Shown: in pieces, positions 23,415 to 30,286 of the stretch | Position numbering within the stretch: the first letter of the stretch is position 1 | How the letters are laid out: each line of letters begins with the position of its first letter | NCBI GenBank assembly: GCA_017961585.1 | Contig: JAGCWX010000024.1 | Span: forward strand, 1 to 36,867 | Reading direction: 5' to 3' | Origin: Elusimicrobiaceae bacterium | GTDB lineage: Bacteria > Elusimicrobiota > Elusimicrobia > Elusimicrobiales > Elusimicrobiaceae | Length of the DNA stretch: 36,867 bases | The notes under the pieces: model-generated | Database searches by the model: none | What the model was told of the DNA's origin: nothing | Seen by the model: the letters and a program-made list of their open reading frames with translations, nothing else | Translations under genes and position numbers: made by a program

Positions 23415-23975
23415 CTATTTTTCTTGGTTTTCAAAGTAATTTAACACGCCTTCAAAGTACCAACCCGGAACGTGAAAAGTTACTTGGTCTTTTTTGCCGT
23501 ACACGCGGAAGGCCGCGCCGGTTTCTTTGTGTTGTTTGATGTACTCTTCCGGCAAGACAATGTTAAAATATTCCGTGACTTTGACCCCGGTAGAATAACT
23601 GTCAACATCTCCCATGGGGCGTATGAACTTCATTTCTTTGCCGTCGTTATCTTTTGCAGATTCGTAGAAAGCCCATGAGGAACGGTCATCAGCCGCCAAC
23701 AAAAGGTACGTTTTTGAGCCGTCTTTTTGCGTGGTTTCTTTAATGCTGTAAGTAATGGGTGGAATGTAACCCCACTTTGACTTGCCGGTCATTTTCACAA
23801 TCTCGTCATTTCCAAGCGTGTAGTATTTTATGTTCGGAAACGCAACCGAAGTCGTTCCGGCGAACTTATCTTCCGTCGCTTTGGCTTTTTTAACTACCCA
23901 CGCCGCGTCTTTTTTCGCGAAGGCGGGCACACTAAACAATAAAAACACGCCTAACAATAATGAAAGTTTCTTCAT
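23415..23975 (-). CDS. Secreted protein coupled to the repressor (possible lysogenic conversion gene)
   Basis: A 186-residue protein with a clear Sec signal peptide (KK, a hydrophobic stretch, AFA cut after residue 20). The mature part is beta-rich with many aromatic and charged residues and no cysteine, and should be periplasmic. The start overlaps the repressor stop (ATGA), so both are made together in the lysogen. Genes in this place often alter the host cell or block superinfection. Family is not recognised; it is not a lipoprotein. Confidence 0.75.
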   Translation of the reverse strand: MKKLSLLLGVFLLFSVPAFAKKDAAWVVKKAKATEDKFAGTTSVAFPNIKYYTLGNDEIVKMTGKSKWGYIPPITYSIKETTQKDGSKTYLLLAADDRSSWAFYESAKDNDGKEMKFIRPMGDVDSYSTGVKVTEYFNIVLPEEYIKQHKETGAAFRVYGKKDQVTFHVPGWYFEGVLNYFENQEK

Positions 23976-24661
23976 TTTTCTCTCCGTTTTTTTGAAATGA
24001 TAGGGTCATCTTTTTTTACAACTTTCCCGACGATTTCGACATCAATGGCCTTAAAATGCAACGTTTTGTATTTTGGGTTATCGGGTTGTAAGTCAATCGT
24101 GTTGTTTTTCTTATTAAAGAAAATTCGTTTAATGGTGCTTTCTTCGCCGATACGCGCAACAACTACATCACCGTCTTTTACAGGAACGTTCGGCCGGACA
24201 ATAATCGTATCACCACTATATATTGAGTGGCGCGGGTCATTCGGATCTTCCATGCAATTACCCAAAACCTCAATGGCAAAATCGTCCGGGCCTTCCTTTT
24301 TTGTCGTCAAATAACCTTTCTTTTCTTCCAAAATAAACATCGTATTTGACGCTGACGACACGCCCATAATCGGCACTAGTTGTGTTTCTTTTGCGAGAGC
24401 AATCTTTTTGACTTTTTCCCCGCGCACAATTCCAAAAATGTTTTCAATTTCGGAGATAGACAACTTAAATGTTTTTGAAAGTTTTATGACGGTATCAAAG
24501 CCGGGCTTGTTTGCCCCACTAAATAACTTATTTACGGCCGCCGGTGAAATTCCGATTTGTTTTGACAAACGCGATTTGGCCCCTGCCAAAGAACCTTTAT
24601 TCCAGTTCAAAAGCAGTTGAATTTTTGGGTCTATATCATTATTTGCATTTTCAAAATTCAT
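23972..24661 (-). CDS. CI-like repressor with S24 (LexA-fold) domain
   Basis: 229 residues. N-terminal HTH (about 25-72, with QIGISPAAVNKLFSGANKPG). C-terminal S24-like domain (about 95-215) with YSGDTIIVRP, DGDVVVARIG and K178 in STIKRI. In LexA and CI the nucleophile serine lies in a GxSM motif; here the aligned motif is GNCM with C136, and the cleavage-region Ala-Gly is replaced by an SSASN sequence. It may thus be slowly or not self-cleaving. It faces the early promoter and its operators across the gap and would hold lysogeny. Confidence 0.88.
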   Translation of the reverse strand: MNFENANNDIDPKIQLLLNWNKGSLAGAKSRLSKQIGISPAAVNKLFSGANKPGFDTVIKLSKTFKLSISEIENIFGIVRGEKVKKIALAKETQLVPIMGVSSASNTMFILEEKKGYLTTKKEGPDDFAIEVLGNCMEDPNDPRHSIYSGDTIIVRPNVPVKDGDVVVARIGEESTIKRIFFNKKNNTIDLQPDNPKYKTLHFKAIDVEIVGKVVKKDDPIISKKRREK

Positions 24662-24689
24662 ACTTTTTCCGACGAGCGAAAAAAAACAC

Positions 24690-24718
24690 TTGACTTTTTT
24701 GTTTTAATCAAGTATAGT
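24690..24718 (+). promoter_or_regulatory. Early (PR-like) promoter
   Basis: TTGACT (24690-24695), 17-base spacer, TATAGT (24713-24718). It faces away from the repressor gene. On the other strand TATACT (24716-24711) is a possible -10 box of a weak repressor promoter, without a good -35 box. Confidence 0.8.
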
Positions 24719-24721
24719 AAA

Positions 24722-24751
24722 TTAACTGGTTAAAATGGTTAAATCAGTTAA
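24722..24751. promoter_or_regulatory. Operator repeats at the early promoter
   Basis: TTAACTG (24722-24728) and CAGTTAA (24745-24751) form an inverted pair. TTAACTGGTTAA (24722-24733) is a palindrome, and TGGTTAAA occurs twice (24727 and 24736). They cover the transcription start of the early promoter, where a repressor dimer would block it. Confidence 0.65.
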
Positions 24752-24770
24752 AATACTAAAAAGTTTTTAC

Positions 24771-24925
24771 GAGGCTCTCCAAATGCTGAAAACGAACTTA
24801 AAACAAACGAACGTATTTCAAAACACTTTCGATAGTCATATCGAAACGATGACCAATTCTGCGTCATCGTTGCTTTGGAGAGCAGACCGTTCATAGTGTT
24901 TCGCACTGTGGGCGGTCTTTATTAT
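24771..24925 (+). ncRNA. Structured leader RNA with own terminator
   Basis: Directly after the early promoter. A 10-bp closing helix (24774-24783 with 24874-24883) encloses an A-rich strand and two adjacent hairpins: an 8-bp stem with a four-base loop (24827-24834/24839-24846) and a 7-bp stem (24847-24853/24863-24869). A terminator-like hairpin (24884-24889/24913-24918, with an inner CATAGTG/CACTGTG stem) follows, then TTATTATT. No ORF fits. It could be an independent small RNA or a cis-acting antiterminator leader, comparable in layout to HK022 put RNA. Confidence 0.75.
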
Positions 24926-24982
24926 TGTAGCAGATTTTAATTATTTTTGCGAGTTTAAGCAAAACGGAGTGGAAAAGGAACT

Positions 24983-25282
24983 ATGACAAAGAAGAAATTA
25001 GAAAGTATGCCGGAAACCGTAACCTACGAAATTAAAGACGCGTCAGGGAACGTCATTCAAAAGCGTGTGTATTTCACCGTAAAGGGCTTGGCGGCACGCT
25101 TACCGGGGCGCAAACAGGGCGGACACATGCACATTTCAACCTTGTACCCCCTTATTAAGGAAGGAATGCCCGGTATAACAATTATTTCAGGCGTGCGCTT
25201 ACTACCGGAAGGCAAATTGCCGGAAGTGATTGATTGGCTCGAAAACCGCAAGAGCAATACCCCTCAACAACCGATGTGGTAA
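24983..25282 (+). CDS. Small DNA-binding-like protein (Cro/excisionase candidate, 99 aa)
   Basis: First gene after the early promoter and leader. The centre (about 30-85) looks like a winged helix: YFTVKGLAARLPGRKQGG, then STLYPLIKEGMPG and RLLPEGKLPEVIDWLE, similar to the helix-turn-helix-plus-wing of phage excisionases and MerR-type regulators. This place is normally taken by Cro or Xis. AAGGAA lies before the ATG. Which of the two jobs cannot be decided. Confidence 0.6.
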   Translation: MTKKKLESMPETVTYEIKDASGNVIQKRVYFTVKGLAARLPGRKQGGHMHISTLYPLIKEGMPGITIISGVRLLPEGKLPEVIDWLENRKSNTPQQPMW

Positions 25283-25288
25283 GGAGAA

Positions 25289-25492
25289 ATGACAATGACA
25301 AAAATTATCTGCGAAGTTTTACTTTACGTTTTATTATTCGGCATTGGCGCGGTGTGCCTGTGCTCAATGGGTGAAGTGTGGGAAGATTTTAAGGGCCTTT
25401 TGCAAGACCTACGCGAGCCCGGAGCCCTTACGGAAGTGCTTGGCGCGGCCATGGTAGTAGGTGTGCCTGTATTTTTGATGTTTGTACTGTAA
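25289..25492 (+). CDS. Small two-pass membrane protein (67 aa)
   Basis: Hydrophobic segments at about residues 6-27 and 48-66 with a short charged loop between (EVWEDFKGLLQDLREPG). AAGGAG precedes the ATG, six bases after the previous stop. It is followed by the long structured noncoding stretch. Family unknown; exclusion or membrane-signalling roles are common for such early genes but not shown here. Confidence 0.65.
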   Translation: MTMTKIICEVLLYVLLFGIGAVCLCSMGEVWEDFKGLLQDLREPGALTEVLGAAMVVGVPVFLMFVL

Positions 25493-25493
25493 G

Positions 25494-26330
25494 ACCACTC
25501 ACCCGGTGGTGGCAAAAAGAGCCGGGCAAGATTTTTAGCAGTTTTTATGATGATGTTCTTTGACAATTTACGCGGGTTCGTCTAACGTTAGGACAACTAA
25601 TCAAAGGAAAACTGGGTTGAACTCCCGGACCCGCAAATTTATAAGAATTTGCCGTCTTGCTAACGGCAAAATGAACATGACAATACTTACGAACATGGCA
25701 CTGTTGTAAGTTGGATAGCCCACAAGGGCGAAAGCGACCGCGCAAGCGGAGTTTCCAACCGCGCGACTAAACGGCATGCGAACTAACGAAATCCCGTCCA
25801 ATAGTTCAAATGCTTCAAATGTTCTAGGTGTAATAAGGGGGAGTAGTTGGCGGTAAAGAAAACCGTCAGCCGTTCACCTAGAAGGCCAACATAGGCCGAC
25901 ATATCTTCTACGGTGTTGCTGTAACGGCTGTTGACTAGGTATGTCAAAACTAACGTAGGTGTAAGGCCTACACTCCCCCGACAGATTTTCCCGGCGAAAT
26001 AAACCGGGCGGGCACACTCCTATAATAAGCCTAATAACGTGAAACCTCCAACAAATGTGCCCGATAGTTCTTCCTGTGTGAGGAAGTGGGGAAGGATCGA
26101 AGCGGTCTCCTAATGATAAGTAACATAACCGAAATTCCTTCCCCTATTCCTTCCATTTATTCAAACAATTTTCGTAAGTTTGCGGTGCTTACGGTAAATA
26201 AAACCGCCCGGACAATTTGAAGTACGAGGGGCCCGCGCCCATGCGTTACCAAAAAGCGGGGTGTTCTTTCGTTTTGTCTCTTAACTGAACGTCATCATAA
26301 GTCCCCGGCTCTTGCAAGGTGCCGGGGCCT
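25494..26330 (+). ncRNA. Candidate giant structured noncoding RNA (GOLLD/ROOL-like class)
   Basis: 868 bp between genes (25493-26360) hold no plausible ORF but many perfect helices: 25572-25580/25626-25634, 25648-25655/25663-25670, 25822-25830/25875-25883 (9 bp), 26009-26016/26056-26063 (8 bp), 26070-26075/26081-26086 and 26088-26096/26136-26144 (9 bp). A branched unit (25711-25715/25754-25758) encloses two hairpins, one with a GCAA tetraloop. Two pseudoknots (25837-25844/25972-25979; 26182-26186/26203-26207) and a long-range helix (25519-25526/26304-26311) are possible. Size, phage location and complexity fit the ornate large RNAs GOLLD and ROOL; membership is untested. Strand is taken from the neighbouring genes. 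Confidence 0.7.
26303..26327 (+). terminator. Strong GC hairpin at the 3' end of the noncoding region
   Basis: CCCCGGC (26303-26309) pairs with GCCGGGG (26321-26327). It is not followed by a clear T-run, so it may end or stabilise the RNA rather than act as a standard terminator. Its 5' arm could instead pair with 25519-25526. Confidence 0.45.
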
Positions 26331-26360
26331 AGATTTGCAGTTCATTCAAAAAGAGGGGTT

Positions 26361-26693
26361 ATGACACGAACCTATACAAAAGATGAAATCTACGCGACGT
26401 TAGAAAGTGCAAGACACGTCGCGGAAGGCATAATAGGCGTTTGGCGTGCGGCCGCCGGGCCGGAATCGGTGCGGTTGGCTGTACAAATACAAGACGCTTA
26501 CGAAAACGACATAAGGCGGTTGTTGCATGGCGGGCCAACTTTGCAAGACATCGTACACTCGCACATCAAGCCCGACCACGGTATGCTTGCCCCTTGCGGG
26601 CAAAAGCCGGAATGTCGCAACGTGGAAAGTTGTAAAAACTGTTCCACCTATGAACTCTTTTTAGAGAAGATTCGCACGAACTTCCGCGATTAG
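26361..26693 (+). CDS. Hypothetical protein with C-terminal cysteine cluster (110 aa)
   Basis: The start at 26361 has GAGGGG upstream; a longer in-frame start at 26319 would lie in the hairpin of the noncoding region. The N-terminal 70 residues are helical; the end has C78, C84, C90 and C93, a possible zinc site. Family unknown. It begins the replication/recombination gene block. Confidence 0.65.
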   Translation: MTRTYTKDEIYATLESARHVAEGIIGVWRAAAGPESVRLAVQIQDAYENDIRRLLHGGPTLQDIVHSHIKPDHGMLAPCGQKPECRNVESCKNCSTYELFLEKIRTNFRD

Positions 26694-26724
26694 AGTTCCG
26701 ACCCACAACAACATAGGAGTAAAT

Positions 26725-27321
26725 ATGATTGAAAACAGAGTGCAAAATGCAATCTCAATCAAAGTAGATGAAACCGCAAAAACCGTAACCGAAGAAATCC
26801 TTGAAAATGTCGTTGACTACGACCCCTTTTCGGATCTCTGCGATGATGTTACTGCCGCTATCATTTCCGACATGGAAAATGAAAGTTTTATGACACAGGA
26901 CTTGAGTTTAACCGATAAACAAAAAGAACTGTTACGCGAGCATATTGCCACGCACATTACAAATGCAAAGAAAGTGTACAAGGGCAAATTGGAAACCGAC
27001 AAGCGCACCAAGGAACTTTCGGAGTTCACGAAAAACGCGCTAAAGGGTATGCTCGAACGGCTTTTATCAGCCATTGGTCAAGAGTTCAACCGGGGAGCCA
27101 TTATTAACGCCATAGCGGTTTCCGCTGATAGCAAAGCCCCGGACTATAACAAAATTGAACTCCGGCATAGCAAAACTTCGGGTGACATTACAATTCCTAC
27201 GCGCGGTGTGTTTATGAGCACCAACTGTATTGAAGCCCTACAAAAGAGCATTGAGGCGGCGGGGGAACCCAACGAAGAACTTCCGGCCGACTCCGCAGAG
27301 GACACGGAAGATGACGAATGA
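26725..27321 (+). CDS. Hypothetical early protein (198 aa)
   Basis: A charged, mostly helical protein in the first 110 residues and an acidic tail (about 178-198, rich in E, D, A, P). No cysteine pair or nucleotide motif is visible. AGGAG precedes the ATG. It comes before the ERF annealase gene, so a role in recombination or replication is possible, but nothing in the sequence shows it. Confidence 0.7.
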   Translation: MIENRVQNAISIKVDETAKTVTEEILENVVDYDPFSDLCDDVTAAIISDMENESFMTQDLSLTDKQKELLREHIATHITNAKKVYKGKLETDKRTKELSEFTKNALKGMLERLLSAIGQEFNRGAIINAIAVSADSKAPDYNKIELRHSKTSGDITIPTRGVFMSTNCIEALQKSIEAAGEPNEELPADSAEDTEDDE

Positions 27322-27442
27322 AGAAATTGAAGAAGGTTTTGCGTGTATGCACTACCTTATAAAGAACAAACATAAAATCATTGAAAGTATGTTGTGCCCA
27401 ACTTGGCCAAGAGGTAATAACAATGGTAAAGGAAACGAATAA
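27311..27442 (+). CDS. Small hypothetical protein (43 aa)
   Basis: The start overlaps the previous stop by 11 bases and the end overlaps the ERF start by 20 bases. GAGG and GGAAG upstream can serve as a ribosome-binding site. The product is polar with an IEEGFACMHYLIKNKHK helix. Such overlapped small genes are common here, but support is limited. Confidence 0.45.
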   Translation: MTNEEIEEGFACMHYLIKNKHKIIESMLCPTWPRGNNNGKGNE

Positions 27443-28145
27443 AGAAACTGATACCGCGCCAAAGGTGTATCAAGCCATGAGCGCGGTGCAAGCCGAAATA
27501 TCCAGTTTAGGTATTTCAAAATCCCGTAAGAACGTACAACAGGGGTATGCGTTCCGGGGCATTGATGAAATCTACAATACGTTGGCCCCTATCTTCGCGA
27601 AACACAAACTCTTAATTATTCCCAACGTACTCAGCCGTGAAGTCAGCGAACGAACGACAAAAAGAGGCGACGCGCTATTTAGCGTAGTTGTCAATACAGA
27701 GTTCACGTTTGTGTCTGCCGAGGACGGCTCAACCGTTAAAGCGACCACTTACGGTGAGGCAATGGATACCGCAGACAAGGCCACCAACAAGGCCATGAGC
27801 GCGGCCTACAAATACGTTTGCTTGCAAGCGTTCGCCATTCCAACCGCCGGTGATAACGACGCGGACGCTACGACACACGAAGTAGCACCGCGCAAGCCCG
27901 CCCCCGTTCCGGCACAGGCAAAACCCGCGCCGAAAGTGGCTCCGGCCCAACCGCCCGCCGATCCGTTTGAGGGATTAGAGAAGGCACACGCGGACGCTTT
28001 GAAGAAAGCCCAAACGCCGACCGACTTACTGGAAATCATTGAAGGCGTAAAAATGCAAATGGGTGACGCGTTCAAAGACGTTCGCAACAAATACACCGAG
28101 GCCTACAAAGCCCGGTTGCGCGAAATACAAGGAGCCAAAAAATGA
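27423..28145 (+). CDS. erf: ERF-family single-strand annealing protein
   Basis: Anneals single strands in phage recombination and helps the injected or replicating genome close into a circle. The 240-residue product has the ERF core (about 8-140): YAFRGIDEIYNTLAPIFAKH, then TYGEAMDTADKATNKAMSAAYKY and AIPTAGDNDAD. A proline/alanine-rich linker (about 145-185) and a short helical end follow. The start at 27423 has AGAGGT upstream; the longer in-frame version has no support. It is followed by DUF1351 and SSB-tip genes, a frequent recombination set. Confidence 0.9.
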   Translation: MVKETNKETDTAPKVYQAMSAVQAEISSLGISKSRKNVQQGYAFRGIDEIYNTLAPIFAKHKLLIIPNVLSREVSERTTKRGDALFSVVVNTEFTFVSAEDGSTVKATTYGEAMDTADKATNKAMSAAYKYVCLQAFAIPTAGDNDADATTHEVAPRKPAPVPAQAKPAPKVAPAQPPADPFEGLEKAHADALKKAQTPTDLLEIIEGVKMQMGDAFKDVRNKYTEAYKARLREIQGAKK

Positions 28146-28978
28146 CCCAAGGATATACAGAATTACAAATCATTACACAGGCCCCAAAAGACCCGATACA
28201 AGCCAACTTATCGGCCTTGCGCGAGTACATAGCGTTAGTTACAAAACGCTTTGAAGGGGCGTTGTACAGTGATGACCAAATCAAGTTGGCAAAAAAAGAG
28301 CGTGCTGACTTGCGCCGTCTAAAAGAAAGCATAGACACCAAGCGCAAAGCACTCAAGGCCGCATGGAACGCTCCTTATATAGCGTTCGAAAACGAACTCA
28401 AGGAAATCTTGGCGCAAATTGATAAGCCGGTAATGCTCATTGACCACCAAGTCAAGGACTTTGAAGCCCGGCAAAAGCAGGCGCGCCGGGACTACTTGCA
28501 AGAAGTGTTTGACAAGGCAAACACTTTGGGCGCGTTACTTTCCTTTGACAAAGTAGTTACGGACGAAATGCTCCGGGCAAGCGTGACACAGGCACGCGCC
28601 GGGCACGACCTATCCGAAAAGGTCGCCAAAATTGCCGAAGAAGTGGCGAACTTGGAAGCCCTGTTAAATCCTGCCTACCGCACGGAAGTATTAAGCGCGT
28701 ACTTCAAGGACTTTAACTTTGCGGGAGCGTTGCTAAAACAAAAGGAGTTGGAAACCGAAAAGGCCATGCAAGAGGCCGTGCTCGGAGCCGCAGAAACGGC
28801 CCCGGAACCCACGCCAACCCCGGCCCCTACACAGGCGACCCAGGCCGACACGAAAGTCGCAACAGGGAACGGATTGGTACAAACGCGCCGATTTGTAATA
28901 ACCGGCACAAGCCCACAATTTGCCGCGCTCAAGCGGTTTTGTTGGGATAACAACATTAAATTTAGAGAGGTAATGTAA
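28142..28978 (+). CDS. DUF1351-type recombination-module protein (278 aa)
   Basis: Lies right after ERF (4-base overlap). The first 160 residues are a long charged helical region (LAKKERADLRRLKESIDTKRKALKAAW and QVKDFEARQKQARRDYLQEVF pattern) typical of DUF1351. A low-complexity segment rich in P, T and A (about 220-245) then leads to a C-terminal segment, LKRFCWDNNIKFREVM, that is common to this family. DUF1351 proteins accompany annealases or RecT in many phages, with unknown activity. Confidence 0.8.
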   Translation: MTQGYTELQIITQAPKDPIQANLSALREYIALVTKRFEGALYSDDQIKLAKKERADLRRLKESIDTKRKALKAAWNAPYIAFENELKEILAQIDKPVMLIDHQVKDFEARQKQARRDYLQEVFDKANTLGALLSFDKVVTDEMLRASVTQARAGHDLSEKVAKIAEEVANLEALLNPAYRTEVLSAYFKDFNFAGALLKQKELETEKAMQEAVLGAAETAPEPTPTPAPTQATQADTKVATGNGLVQTRRFVITGTSPQFAALKRFCWDNNIKFREVM

Positions 28979-28979
28979 T

Positions 28980-29300
28980 ATGGCTTCGCAAATAACTTGT
29001 TTAGCAAAACTTGGACTACTTAAAGTATCTCATGTAGTAGGCACCGCGCAAAACGGCAATGCTTACGAGTTCTACTCCCTAGAACGTAGTTACAGAGATG
29101 AAAAAGCAAACGAATGGAAAAATGAGCGCGTTATCTTACGCCCGGTTGAATTGTGCGCGGTTGCGGACCTACTCAAAAAGGCCGGCAACGCGGTTATGAC
29201 ACAACAAGCGCGGATAGAAAATGCGCGTTTCCAACAACAAGAAGGGCCTGTGGCAACTGCTCCGGCAACTGAGAGTATAAGCGACGACGTGCCCTTTTAG
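28980..29300 (+). CDS. Small protein with SSB-type acidic tip (106 aa)
   Basis: It ends in SDDVPF, very like the acidic tip by which SSB proteins recruit partners. The body (about 5-75) has a short beta-rich part (YEFYSLERSYRDEKANEW) and a helix ELCAVADLLKKAG, smaller than a full OB-fold SSB. It probably binds single-stranded DNA or helps ERF, but the fold is not certain. It is placed between DUF1351 and NinB-like genes. Confidence 0.65.
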   Translation: MASQITCLAKLGLLKVSHVVGTAQNGNAYEFYSLERSYRDEKANEWKNERVILRPVELCAVADLLKKAGNAVMTQQARIENARFQQQEGPVATAPATESISDDVPF

Positions 29301-29311
29301 AGGGTGCGCTC

Positions 29312-29773
29312 ATGAGCAAAAAGTACATCATCAGCAACGCACAACAAATTGTGCCACTGTGGGCCGATATTAAGAATGCTGTGGAAAAAGGCCGCGTTGT
29401 TACCGTAGAGGTTAAGAGCGCGGCCACAAAGACCAAAGAGCAACTGGGGTATTACTGGAGCGTTGTAATTCCGGCAGTACAAGAGGGTATGCGCGAACAC
29501 GGTAACGAATTAAAACCCGCCGAAGTGAACGAGATTTTGAACGCAAAGTTCTTTAGCAACATCAAAACCGTTTCTTGGGTAAGCAAAGAAGGCATACAGT
29601 ATGTGCACCAACTTGAGGAGAAGCGGTCAAAAAGCGGCGCGACCAAAGATGAAATGAGCCACTTTTTAGACCAAGTTATTCGGTGGGCCGGGGAAGATTT
29701 AGGCATTTATATCCCCAAGCCCACCACAGAAGAAAGCCCCGATCCGGGGCAGGGAGTGGGAGGAATTTCATGA
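29312..29773 (+). CDS. NinB-like recombination protein (153 aa)
   Basis: Features of the NinB/Orf group: TKTKEQLGYYWSVVIPAVQEG (about 30-51) in the place of the LRxxxQNxxLW box, and KDEMSHFLDQVIRWAGEDLGIYIP (about 112-135). In lambda, Orf/NinB replaces RecFOR in loading recombinase onto SSB-covered DNA. This matches the neighbouring annealase and SSB-tip genes. Its C-terminus is a G/P-rich tail. Confidence 0.72.
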   Translation: MSKKYIISNAQQIVPLWADIKNAVEKGRVVTVEVKSAATKTKEQLGYYWSVVIPAVQEGMREHGNELKPAEVNEILNAKFFSNIKTVSWVSKEGIQYVHQLEEKRSKSGATKDEMSHFLDQVIRWAGEDLGIYIPKPTTEESPDPGQGVGGIS

Positions 29774-29934
29774 GTACACTTATCATCATTATTTTATTAC
29801 TGGGTGTAGTTTTTATTGCGTTCCTAGCGGGGCGCAAGTACGAAAATAAACAATTCGTGCGCGTTGGCAAGCCCATACGCTCCACGCAAGACATCTTGGG
29901 GGTATTTGACAATGGAAACAAAAAGGCACGTTAG
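29770..29934 (+). CDS. Small membrane protein (54 aa)
   Basis: The start at 29770 has GGGAGG upstream and overlaps the previous stop by four bases. One N-terminal membrane helix (about 3-20, nearly all I, L, V, F) and a basic cytoplasmic tail. Function unknown. It overlaps the VRR-NUC start by 23 bases. Confidence 0.6.
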   Translation: MSTLIIIILLLGVVFIAFLAGRKYENKQFVRVGKPIRSTQDILGVFDNGNKKAR

Positions 29935-30286
29935 GCACGATGAAAGCGATTTTCAAGTCGGTGTCGTCCGCACATTACGCTATGCAGGTTTTTACGTTTT
30001 TGCCGTTCCAAACGGACAACGTCTAAACCTCATACGCGCGCAGTTAGCCGTAAGAGAAGGACTTACAAAAGGGGTCAGCGACCTCATTATATTACTTCCT
30101 AATCAAAAGGTGTTCTTTGTTGAGATCAAAAACCCCAACAAACAAGGCAAACAATCTCCCGAACAAAAGGCATTTGAGCAACTTGTAACAAAATACGGGC
30201 ACACATACCTTTTGTGGAACGATTGGAAACAGGTTGAGGACTTTATCAATAAATATGGGGGACACCATGGCCAAACGCTTTACTGA
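29912..30286 (+). CDS. VRR-NUC domain nuclease
   Basis: 124 residues, a complete small VRR-NUC protein (PD-(D/E)XK superfamily). Active-site residues: D57 (GVSDLII), E71-x-K73 (FFVEIKN), and the upstream VPNGQR (about 32-37) and REGLTKG (48-54) seen in the family. Such phage proteins cut branched DNA, so a resolvase role after recombination is likely. Its start overlaps the membrane protein gene, and its end overlaps the initiator gene start by 20 bases. Confidence 0.88.
   Translation: METKRHVRHDESDFQVGVVRTLRYAGFYVFAVPNGQRLNLIRAQLAVREGLTKGVSDLIILLPNQKVFFVEIKNPNKQGKQSPEQKAFEQLVTKYGHTYLLWNDWKQVEDFINKYGGHHGQTLY

Noticed and set aside
24771-24925. Retron-type msr/msd RNA
   Set aside because: There is an inverted closing helix, but no reverse transcriptase is encoded anywhere in the window.
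25560-25588. Promoter TTGACA ... TAACGT for the large RNA
   Set aside because: The -35 box is perfect but the -10 box is poor, and it would start transcription inside a paired helix; not supported.
25545-25801. Two 66-codon minus-strand ORFs in the noncoding region
   Set aside because: No ribosome-binding sites, no protein-like composition, and they lie antisense to the RNA helices.
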